The notes beneath the pieces were generated by a model. It saw nothing but the letters and a program-made list of their open reading frames with translations, did no database searches and was not told the origin of the DNA. Shown here in pieces: positions 1-5,120 of a stretch of 7,543 nt of DNA. The translations under genes and the position numbers were made by a program. Source of the stretch: Anaerolineales bacterium UBA3940 (lineage in GTDB: Bacteria > Chloroflexota > Anaerolineae > Aggregatilineales > UBA3940); NCBI GenBank assembly GCA_002385675.1, contig DGDY01000206.1, positions 3,819 to 11,361 of the forward strand, in the 5' to 3' direction. Numbering within the stretch: the first letter of the stretch is position 1; every line of letters begins with the position of its first letter.

Positions 1-362
1 ACGAGGGCAACCGCGGTCACCAGCCCGGTTAGCTCGTCCACCGCGTACAGCGCCCGGTCGCGCAGCGTCACGCGTGGCACGCCCGACTGCTCCGCCGCGT
101 GGCTCAAAATAGTGCGGATATCCTCCTCCGGCACGCCGCGCTCCCGCAGGATGGGCGCGCCATCCATCGGGTGCTGCTCCAGCGTCGGGTGGATCTCCCA
201 GTCGAAGTCATGCAGCAGCCCGACCCGGCCCCAGCTTTCCTCGTCCTCGCCATATTTGCGCGCGTAGGCACGCATCGCTGCTTCCACGGCCAGCATATGG
301 TTGATCAGGTTCTCATTCTGCACGAATTCTCTGACGATGGCCAGCGCTTCATCGCGGTTCAT
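1..362 (-). CDS. HD-domain (HDIG-type) predicted phosphohydrolase, N-terminal part, cut by the window edge
   Basis: This open frame starts at an ATG on the minus strand (bases 360-362) and runs off the left edge after 120 codons without a stop. A Shine-Dalgarno AGGAGG lies at 374-379, 11 nt before the ATG. The protein shows an HD-superfamily metal-site layout: a first His in LINHMLAVEAAMRAYA (His22), the HD pair in LLHDFDWE (His51, Asp52), His64 in EQHPMDGA, His88 in ILSHA, and a later Asp in ALYAVDELTGL (Asp109). The family consists of metal-dependent phosphohydrolases. This short subgroup (I recall about 180-190 residues) is usually annotated only as an HD- or HDIG-domain protein or predicted hydrolase, and its substrate is not known to me. 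It would be cytosolic, since no signal peptide or membrane segment is seen. It is transcribed away from the lipoprotein gene and has its own promoter candidate. The family call is firm; the substrate is unknown. Confidence 0.85.
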   Translation of the reverse strand, partial: MNRDEALAIVREFVQNENLINHMLAVEAAMRAYARKYGEDEESWGRVGLLHDFDWEIHPTLEQHPMDGAPILRERGVPEEDIRTILSHAAEQSGVPRVTLRDRALYAVDELTGLVTAVAL

Positions 363-406
363 CCTCGATTCTGCCTCCTCGCTGTGATTTGATGGGGATA
401 AGCGGC

Positions 407-436
407 ATTGTATCATGCCCGCGCGCTAGGCTTCAA
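407..436 (-). promoter_or_regulatory. Candidate sigma-70-type promoter for the HD-domain gene
   Basis: Read on the minus strand, TTGAAG (bases 431-436) is followed after 18 nt by TACAAT (bases 407-412). The preceding TGA gives an extended -10 of the form TGaTACAAT. The -10 differs from consensus at one base and the -35 at two. It lies about 45 nt upstream of the HD gene start, a normal leader length. The call is by eye. Confidence 0.5.
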
Positions 437-440
437 CGGT

Positions 441-475
441 GGGTGATGGTATGATGGTGCCGGCAACCATCACCC
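441..475. promoter_or_regulatory. 10-bp perfect inverted repeat in the divergent control region (possible operator or leader hairpin)
   Basis: GGGTGATGGT at 441-450 is the exact reverse complement of ACCATCACCC at 466-475, with 15 nt between the arms. The left arm overlaps the plus-strand -10 candidate and the right arm lies where transcription of the lipoprotein gene would begin. It could bind a dimeric regulator or fold as a hairpin in the DNA or very early RNA. No regulator gene is visible in the window. Confidence 0.4.
447..455 (+). promoter_or_regulatory. Candidate extended -10 promoter for the excalibur lipoprotein gene
   Basis: TGgTATGAT fits an extended -10 element; its hexamer TATGAT has one mismatch to TATAAT. 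The position where a -35 should sit (about 427-432, TAGGCT) is a poor match, as is usual for extended -10 promoters. It lies about 50 nt upstream of the ATG at 507 and faces away from the HD-gene promoter, so the two would compete or share control. Confidence 0.4.
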
Positions 476-506
476 TGATCCCGCCGCCACCCGAACGGAA
501 GCCTGC

Positions 507-932
507 ATGAAGACTCGACGCCTCTTCCTTCTGCTCCCGGCGCTGCTGGCCGCCGCCCTGCTAACCGGATGCCTTGGCGTGGCAATCCCCGAGCCGACCT
601 CGACGCCGACCGTCACAGCCAGCCCGCGCCCGACGCACACGCCGACCGTCACCCCGACGCCGTCCAGCACACCTACGGCAACGCCGACATCGACCCCCAC
701 CCTCACGCCGACGCCGACGCACACGCCCGGCCCCAGCCCGACGCCCACCGCGACCGACACGCCCACCCCCACGCCGGTCTGCGATTGCAGCGGCAACAAC
801 TACGACTGCCCCGACTTCCCCACGCACGCCAGCGCGCAGGCCTGCTTTGAGTACTGCTTCGCAGAGGTAGGCTACGACGTGCACCACTTCGACCGCGACG
901 AGGACGGGCTGGCCTGCGAGGCGCTGCCGTAA
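507..932 (+). CDS. Small lipoprotein with Thr-Pro-rich stalk and C-terminal excalibur (Ca-binding-like) domain
   Basis: The protein has 141 residues. It begins with a lipoprotein signal peptide: MKTRR, a hydrophobic run, then the lipobox LLTGC with the lipidated Cys at residue 22. Residues 28-90 are almost wholly Thr, Pro and Ser (TPT, TPTP and THTP units), a typical extended surface spacer. Residues 92-138 form a Cys-rich module with Cys at 92, 94, 101, 113, 117 and 137. It ends in [10 protein letters not shown] (129-138), the DxDxDGxxCE signature of the excalibur domain, which resembles an EF-hand calcium loop. Six Cys after the lipid Cys would allow three disulfides in an exported protein. 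Excalibur modules occur on secreted nucleases and on many small surface proteins of unknown role. No catalytic domain is present here, so it may be a surface binding or anchoring protein. The Shine-Dalgarno is weak (GGAA at 497-500, 6 nt before the ATG). The start is chosen because it gives a complete signal peptide. Confidence 0.85.
   Translation: MKTRRLFLLLPALLAAALLTGCLGVAIPEPTSTPTVTASPRPTHTPTVTPTPSSTPTATPTSTPTLTPTPTHTPGPSPTPTATDTPTPTPVCDCSGNNYDCPDFPTHASAQACFEYCFAEVGYDVHHFDRDEDGLACEALP
597..777 (+). repeat. Low-complexity coding repeat encoding the Thr-Pro stalk
   Basis: The DNA is built from degenerate ACGCCGAC, ACGCCC and CCGACG-like units, giving Thr-Pro and Thr-Xaa-Thr codons in the plus frame. 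The same skew creates a Val/Gly-rich open frame on the other strand (about 470-799), which is a by-product of the repeat. Stretches like this can change length by slippage, so stalk length may differ between strains. Confidence 0.7.
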
Positions 933-961
933 GCCCTCACCCCTTGTGCGGCTAATGGTAT

Positions 962-1209
962 TTAACAAATTGACTCGACAGCTTGAGTGGCTTCACCTGC
1001 CGACCCCTCCGCCGGAGTTCGCGCAGCGAACTCCGGCACCTCCCCCTTGCAAGGGGGAGGCGTAGAGAAATCGCAGAGCGATTTCTCAATGGCAGTTGGC
1101 TGTGCCAACTGCACACTGAGCGGCGCCACAGGCGCGGCGAGGTTGGGTAGGGATTCCGCCGCCACTTTACGGACGAGCCACCGACAACATTGCCAGAATA
1201 ATTTGTTAA
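962..1209. repeat. Intergenic element of consecutive perfect hairpins bounded by a 9-bp AT-rich inverted repeat (MITE-like candidate)
   Basis: TTAACAAAT at 962-970 is the exact reverse complement of ATTTGTTAA at 1201-1209, and TAT directly flanks both ends (959-961 and 1210-1212), a possible 3-bp target duplication. Inside lie: a 12-bp stem with a GCA loop (1011-1037); a 22-bp perfect palindrome (1039-1060); a 10-bp stem with an AGA loop (1065-1087); a 9-bp stem with a TGT loop (1092-1112); a 5-bp stem with an ACA loop (1123-1135); and a weaker 6-bp pair (1134-1139 with 1157-1162). No protein gene is credible here: the open frames are short and only follow the repeat. The structure fits a small non-autonomous element or a compound palindromic repeat. 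Copying by a transposase is not shown. The AT-rich ends stand out from the GC-rich interior. Confidence 0.55.
1039..1060. repeat. 22-bp perfect palindrome, copy 1
   Basis: The palindrome is CCTCCCCCTTG followed immediately by its reverse complement, with no loop. An identical palindrome lies at 2902-2923. In both places a separate hairpin of different sequence ends exactly one base upstream. Confidence 0.9.
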
Positions 1210-1225
1210 TATTCAACGAGACGCA

Positions 1226-1275
1226 CCGGAGCGCAGCGACGATAAGGGAGGTTCAGGGGTTTCCATCCTGCGCCC
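1226..1275. repeat. Diverged repeat tail, copy A
   Basis: The stretch begins GGAGCGCAGCGACG and continues through GGGAGG, GGGGTTTCC and CCTGCG. It lines up loosely with 2929-2968 and 4973-5021, which carry GCAGTGAGG or CACAGTGAGG, then CCGGAGGG and a GGTT/GTTT core. This is the most diverged of the three. It lies just beyond the inverted-repeat boundary of the hairpin element and directly before the end of the aldehyde dehydrogenase gene. The rest of 1210-1294 shows no gene and no clear terminator. Confidence 0.35.
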
Positions 1276-1294
1276 CGTCGGGTGGTGTTCCCCT

Positions 1295-2755
1295 CTAATA
1301 CGGATACCACCAGTCCTTCGGGTCGGCGGAGAAGTCCCAGTGGACGTGCTTCGTCTCAAGGAAGCTCTCCAGCCCCTCAGCGCCCAGCTCGCGGGCGTTG
1401 CCGCTGAGCTTCATGCCGCCGAACGGCCCGGCGTAGTTATCCGTCAGCGGGTCGTTGATCCAGATCGTCCCGGCCCGCACCTCCTCGTAGAACTTCTTGG
1501 CGAGGCGCATGTCGTTCGTGCGCAGCACTGCGCCCAGCCCGTAGGGGCTGCTGTTCACCCACTCGATGGCCTGATCGAAGTCGTCGTAGACCATCAGCGG
1601 GATGGCCGGGCCGAATGTCTCCTCGGACATGATCAGCATGTCATGGTTGACGTCCAGCAGCACTGTCGGCTCGTAGAAGTAGCCCCGCTCCAGATGCGCC
1701 GGGCGCTTGCCGCCGATCAGGATGCGCGCGCCCTTCTGCCGCGCGTCCTCAACATGCCGCTCGACCTTGCTCCGGTACGCATCGCCGATCATCGGGCCGA
1801 TGTCGGTTGTCGGCTCGATGCCGGGCCCCAGCCGCAGGCGGCTCACCTCCTCTACCAGCGCCTCGACGAACTGCCCGGCCACGTTCCCGGCGACGTACAC
1901 CCGCTCGCTCGACGTGCAGACCTGCCCGGCGTTAAGCAGCGCGGAGTAGGCCAGCGCCTTCGCCGTCGACTCAACGTCAATATCCGGCCCCACGACGAAC
2001 GCATCCTTGCCGCCAAGCTCCAGGTGCAGCCGCTTGATCATCGGCGCGGCGAGCGTGCTGATGCGCTGCCCGGTCGCCAGCGAGCCGGTGAAGGCGATGA
2101 CCGGCACGTCGGGGTGCTTGACGAGCGCCTCCCCGACGGGCTGGCCGTAGCCCGTTACGACGTTCACCACGCCGGGCGGCAGGTGGCTCATGCACTTCTC
2201 GACAAACAGCAGCGTCGTGAGCGGCGTAAGCTCCGAGGGCTTGATCACGACCGTGTTGCCCGCCGCGAGCGCCGCCGCGACCTTCCAGGCCATCAGCAGC
2301 ATCGGGTAATTCCAGGGGATGATCGCCGCGACGACGCCGTAGGGCTCCTTCAGCACCATGTTAAGCTGCGTCTCCGGCTCGCCGGACGGCACGACCCGCC
2401 CCCGGATGTGACGGCCCAGCTCCGCGTAATAGTCGAAGGTGTCCGCCGTCCACTCCATCTCCTCTTCGTTTTCCGGGACGGGCTTGCCCTGCTCCAGCGT
2501 GAGCAGTTCGACAAGCTCATCCCAGTGCTCGCGGGCGCGGCGGCTGACCTCGTGCAGCATGTGTGCCCGCTCGACGGCGGAGAGCTTCCGCCACTCCCTG
2601 AAGGCCGCCTTCGCCGCCTCGACGGCGCGGTGAGCGTCCGCCTCGGTTCCGTCGGGCACTTCGTCGAGGATCTCCTGCGTGGCGGGGTTCTCTGCGGGGA
2701 TCGTCCCCGTCGCCTCGCCCTGCGTCCATTCGTTATTGATCCAGTGCGCTCTCAC
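1295..2755 (-). CDS. NAD(P)-dependent aldehyde dehydrogenase (betaine/aminoaldehyde dehydrogenase-like)
   Basis: The protein has 486 residues, full length for the ALDH superfamily, which oxidises aldehydes to acids with NAD(P)+ in the cytosol. Seen in the sequence: IPWNYP with oxyanion-hole Asn149; IKPSE with the cofactor-binding Lys172; FTGSLATG (222-229) of the nucleotide fold; LHLELGG with catalytic base Glu246; GQVC with nucleophile Cys280; and EETFGP with Glu379. All key residues are present, so it should be active. The start codon is GTG (2753-2755), chosen because AGGAGG lies 11 nt upstream (2767-2772) and the N-terminus HWINNEW matches the usual family start. The C-terminus is unusually aromatic (DWWYPY). 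Position downstream of a polyamine importer and an aldehyde:ferredoxin oxidoreductase suggests an aminoaldehyde such as 4-aminobutyraldehyde as substrate, but that is inference; betaine aldehyde or another aldehyde is equally possible. The 254-bp gap from the AOR gene favours its own promoter. Confidence 0.93.
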   Translation of the reverse strand: MRAHWINNEWTQGEATGTIPAENPATQEILDEVPDGTEADAHRAVEAAKAAFREWRKLSAVERAHMLHEVSRRAREHWDELVELLTLEQGKPVPENEEEMEWTADTFDYYAELGRHIRGRVVPSGEPETQLNMVLKEPYGVVAAIIPWNYPMLLMAWKVAAALAAGNTVVIKPSELTPLTTLLFVEKCMSHLPPGVVNVVTGYGQPVGEALVKHPDVPVIAFTGSLATGQRISTLAAPMIKRLHLELGGKDAFVVGPDIDVESTAKALAYSALLNAGQVCTSSERVYVAGNVAGQFVEALVEEVSRLRLGPGIEPTTDIGPMIGDAYRSKVERHVEDARQKGARILIGGKRPAHLERGYFYEPTVLLDVNHDMLIMSEETFGPAIPLMVYDDFDQAIEWVNSSPYGLGAVLRTNDMRLAKKFYEEVRAGTIWINDPLTDNYAGPFGGMKLSGNARELGAEGLESFLETKHVHWDFSADPKDWWYPY

Positions 2756-2795
2756 GTGCGTTGTTTCCTCCTGTGTTGGCGTCGCTCCGCGTGGG

Positions 2796-2849
2796 GAATA
2801 AAGTGTAAGATTGGCTCAAATAAACTGGATAACGCTGTCTTGCTTACAC
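2796..2849 (-). promoter_or_regulatory. AT-rich leader upstream of the aldehyde dehydrogenase gene with a 7-bp inverted repeat
   Basis: GTGTAAG at 2803-2809 is the reverse complement of CTTACAC at 2843-2849; the arms are 40 bp apart centre to centre. The stretch is clearly more AT-rich than its surroundings and lies 40-95 nt upstream of the GTG start, where a promoter is expected. I see no convincing -35/-10 pair. The repeat could be a regulator site or chance. Confidence 0.25.
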
Positions 2850-2870
2850 CTGAGTGGTAGCCCATCGGTA

Positions 2871-2957
2871 GAACCCCCACCCTGCAAGCCTTCGGCTTGC
2901 TCCTCCCCCTTGCAAGGGGGAGGAAAGACCGAACGCAGTGAGGTCCGGAGGGGGTTC
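2871..2957. repeat. Intergenic palindromic repeat, copy B (hairpin plus 22-bp palindrome inside an 8-bp inverted repeat)
   Basis: GAACCCCC (2871-2878) and GGGGGTTC (2950-2957) form an 8-bp perfect inverted repeat at the outside. Inside are a 7-bp stem with a TTC loop (2884-2900, arms GCAAGCC and GGCTTGC), one base, then the 22-bp palindrome (2902-2923) identical to that at 1039-1060. The right part (2929-2957) carries the GAACGCAGTGAGG, CCGGAGGG and GTTC segment shared in looser form with the other two intergenic regions. No gene is supported in 2756-3009. Open frames crossing the element are repeat-derived. Confidence 0.7.
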
Positions 2958-3009
2958 CCCCGCAGATGCACCACACAGGCCAGCCATGTCAATTAAGGCG
3001 TCGGAGCCC

Positions 3010-4905
3010 TCACGCCCCCTCACCGACCTCCGCTACCCAGCCGAGGCCCAGCGATTCCAGCGTCTCACGCGTGGGCCTCCCGGTGGCGGGGTCCCAGCCC
3101 GCCATACGGTAGTACATCTCCTTGGCCTGCTCGATCTCCACCTCGTCAAGCTTCACGCCATCCGTCGGGCCACCCGTCAGCGCCTGATAGAGCTTCTTCG
3201 GCAGCCGGTCATCCTCCCGCCCGATGCCCTCGCGGGCGTTGTAGGCTCGCAGCAGGTTCAGCCGCCGCTGCCCCAGCTTCAGCAGTTCCTCGACGGTGAA
3301 GTCCTCCCAGCCGGTGACAAGCCGCACCGCCTCGACGATCTGCTCGGTGTCGTAAAGCTGCCACGCCGGGCCATACACGAACTGGCACAGGTCGAGGCTG
3401 TCGAGCGCGCTGTAGACGTACTGCGTCGTCAGCGCAAAGCGGACCTTCTCCTCGTTCAGCACGAGCGGCGGCTGCGGGTCCGTCAGCCCGATCTGCGCCA
3501 TGCGCTCAGGGTAGTCCTCATAGCCGGGGTCATGCTCGTGCGACTGGTGATCCGCGCCGAACGGGTTGACGGCGTAGATCAGCCCGACGGACTGCTTGAC
3601 CTGCGGCATGTGCGCCGGGACCTCCTGCTTCTTCACCGCGACGACAAGCTCCTCCGTGCCGCGCCCGATGATCTCCGCCGCCCGCGCCGAGCCTTCCGCC
3701 AGCAGGTCGCCGAAGCCCTCCCGCCGCGCGATCTTCTCGACCATCTGCACCATCGCGTCGGCATTGCCGAAGCGCAGGTCGAGCCCGTCCGTGTCCTCGG
3801 TGGTGAGCAGCCCGTGCTCGAAGCAGTCCATCGCCCAGGCAATGGTCGCGCCGCACGAGATCGTGTCCATACCGTACATACCGCAGAGCTGGTTGGCGTA
3901 GGCCACCGCCCTGAGGTCGTCTACGCCGCAGTAGGAGCCGAAGGTCGCGACGGTTTCGTACTCCGGCCCGCCGTAGCGCGGATCGACGCGGTACGGGCCG
4001 TCCGTCACCTCGACCACCCGCTTGCAGCGGATGGTGCAGGCGTAGCAGGTATCGCGCTCCTTGAGGATTTCGCGGGCCATCGTCTTGCCGTCGAGCGCCC
4101 GCCACCCCTCGAAGACGCCACTCGCCCAGTTGCGCGTGGGCAGCCCGCCGACATCCTGCTGTCCCTCGACGATCTCCGCCGTGCCCAGCTCGCCGAGCGG
4201 CCTGCACTCCGACTCGGGGAAGATCTGCGCACCGTGCCGTGCCAGTTGGTTCAGACCCTTGCCGTCATACAGCACAGGCCGGAGCTTGCCGCGCACCGCG
4301 ATGGCCTTGAGGTTCTTGCTGCCCATCACCGCGCCCATGCCGGTGCGCCCGTTGGCGCGGTTCGCCATGTTGATCAGCGCGGCGAAGCGCACGGCGTTCT
4401 CGCCCGCCAGGCCGGTTTGAAGCACCTGGATGCGCCTGTCGCCCAACTCGCCAAAGAGGATGTCCTCCACCTCGGCGGTTGGGCGGCCCATCAGGTGGGC
4501 GGCGGGGCGAAGCTCCGCCTCGCCGTCGTGCACCCACAGGTAGACGGGCTCCGGCGCGCGCCCGTGGACGATCACCGCATCGAAGCCCGCGAACTTCAAC
4601 TCGGCGGGGAAGAACCCGCCCGCCTGCGAGTCGCCGATGGCGCCGGTCAGCGGGGAGCGGGCCACCGCCGTGATGCGGCTCTGCCCGGAGATCGGCGCGC
4701 CGGTCAGCACGCTGAGCGCCAGCGCAAGCGTGTTCTCCGGCCCGAGCGGGTCCGCGCCGGGCGGCGTGTGCCTGAGCACGTAGTACATACCCAGCGCGCT
4801 CCCGCCGCCGTAGGTGCGATAGAAGGCTTCAGGAGGCGTCTCGACTTCCAGCGTCAGGTCGTCAAGATGAACGTGCAGGATCTTGCCGTGATAGCCGTAC
4901 GGCAT
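3010..4905 (-). CDS. Aldehyde:ferredoxin oxidoreductase, tungsten/molybdopterin family
   Basis: The 631-residue protein has the normal length of the AOR family, cytosolic enzymes that oxidise aldehydes to acids and pass electrons to ferredoxin using a bis-pterin tungsten (or molybdenum) centre and one 4Fe-4S cluster. The N-terminus GYHGKILHVHLDD and the YGGGSALGMYY segment match the AOR N-terminal domain. GRTGMGAVMGSKNLKA (186-201) is the pterin-binding signature. The cluster ligands are Cys287, Cys290 and Cys294 (CYACTIRC) and Cys507 in DSLDLC, matching Cys288, 291, 295 and 494 of the Pyrococcus furiosus enzyme. GMDTIS (345-350) matches the first pterin loop, DxxGLD in that enzyme, but Gly342 stands where its first Asp is; I recall similar forms elsewhere in the family. 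An SD GAGGAG at 4915-4920 lies 9 nt before the ATG. The substrate cannot be read from the sequence. Proximity to a polyamine importer and an ALDH hints at aminoaldehydes; general aldehyde detoxification or amino-acid-derived aldehydes are alternatives. Confidence 0.93.
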   Translation of the reverse strand: MPYGYHGKILHVHLDDLTLEVETPPEAFYRTYGGGSALGMYYVLRHTPPGADPLGPENTLALALSVLTGAPISGQSRITAVARSPLTGAIGDSQAGGFFPAELKFAGFDAVIVHGRAPEPVYLWVHDGEAELRPAAHLMGRPTAEVEDILFGELGDRRIQVLQTGLAGENAVRFAALINMANRANGRTGMGAVMGSKNLKAIAVRGKLRPVLYDGKGLNQLARHGAQIFPESECRPLGELGTAEIVEGQQDVGGLPTRNWASGVFEGWRALDGKTMAREILKERDTCYACTIRCKRVVEVTDGPYRVDPRYGGPEYETVATFGSYCGVDDLRAVAYANQLCGMYGMDTISCGATIAWAMDCFEHGLLTTEDTDGLDLRFGNADAMVQMVEKIARREGFGDLLAEGSARAAEIIGRGTEELVVAVKKQEVPAHMPQVKQSVGLIYAVNPFGADHQSHEHDPGYEDYPERMAQIGLTDPQPPLVLNEEKVRFALTTQYVYSALDSLDLCQFVYGPAWQLYDTEQIVEAVRLVTGWEDFTVEELLKLGQRRLNLLRAYNAREGIGREDDRLPKKLYQALTGGPTDGVKLDEVEIEQAKEMYYRMAGWDPATGRPTRETLESLGLGWVAEVGEGA

Positions 4906-4972
4906 GCAGGCTGTCTCCTCGTATTAGCGTGCCCGATGTCATTTGAGGCTCTGCAAGCAGCCTCTGTGACCC

Positions 4973-5021
4973 CCCTCTACGAACGAGCACAGTGAGGCCC
5001 GGAGGGTTTTACCAATCTGCG
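4973..5021. repeat. Reduced intergenic repeat, copy C
   Basis: The segment runs from the CCCCTCTACGAACG region through AGCACAGTGAGG and CCCGGAGGG to GTTTTACC. It matches the right part of the element at 2929-2957 (ACCGAACGCAGTGAGG, then CCGGAGGGGGTT). It lacks the 22-bp palindrome. A separate 6-bp stem, GAGGCT with AGCCTC, lies just to its left (4945-4964). Confidence 0.45.
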
Positions 5022-5040
5022 AAATCTGTACCATCTGTGG
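5015..5040. repeat. Three 9-bp-spaced ATCTG units with a following inverted half
   Basis: ATCTG occurs at 5015-5019, 5024-5028 and 5033-5037, an exact 9-bp period with diverged spacers (CGAA, TACC, TGG). The last unit is mirrored by CAGATG at 5046-5051, forming a small imperfect stem. No function can be assigned. It continues directly from the reduced repeat copy and may be part of the same element. Confidence 0.5.
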
Positions 5041-5054
5041 ACCACCAGATGACA

Positions 5055-5091
5055 GAAGGCCCGGCCCAGTGCGCTCAAGGACCGGGCCTTC
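5055..5091 (-). terminator. Hairpin downstream of potD, probable end of the polyamine transporter transcript
   Basis: GAAGGCCCGG (5055-5064) pairs perfectly with CCGGGCCTTC (5082-5091), a 10-bp GC-rich stem with a 17-nt loop, 30 nt past the potD stop on the minus strand. The bases after the stem on that strand are CTGTCAT, so there is no run of T and it is not a classic intrinsic terminator. It may end transcription weakly, or protect the 3' end of the mRNA. Confidence 0.45.
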
Positions 5092-5120
5092 GACGGTCCG
5101 TGTTATAGCCGCGCTGTCGC

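Noticed and set aside
470..799. Minus-strand open frame of 109 codons rich in Val and Gly
   Set aside because: It is the mirror of the Thr-Pro codon tract of the lipoprotein gene. Its composition follows the repeat and it has no domain.
962..1209. CRISPR array
   Set aside because: The hairpins differ in sequence and length and there is no repeated unit with regular spacers.
987..1298. Plus-strand open frame of 103 codons and an opposing one at 962-1216
   Set aside because: Both run through the hairpin element and read its palindromes (for example SPLQGGG). They have no Shine-Dalgarno or fold, and such frames recur wherever this kind of repeat occurs.
1340..2860. Long plus-strand open frame (506 codons) opposite the aldehyde dehydrogenase
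   Set aside because: It is a GC-driven shadow of a clearly real ALDH gene.
2884..2923. Terminator reading for the AOR transcript
   Set aside because: The stems are strong and lie downstream of the AOR stop, but no T run follows in the minus direction, and the same palindrome occurs elsewhere as part of a repeat.
2811..2996. Small open frames over the second repeat copy, including one at 2752-2976 on the minus strand
   Set aside because: They are repeat-derived, with the same SPLQGGG-type translation, and overlap the ALDH leader.
4915..4935. TAATAC as the -10 box of the AOR gene
   Set aside because: It touches the Shine-Dalgarno, leaving almost no leader, and there is no -35 at the right distance.
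2938..4995. Long plus-strand open frame (685 codons) opposite the AOR gene
   Set aside because: It is an antisense frame opened by high GC at codon third positions; it is rich in Arg, Leu, Val and His and has no recognisable domain, while the opposite strand encodes a complete AOR.
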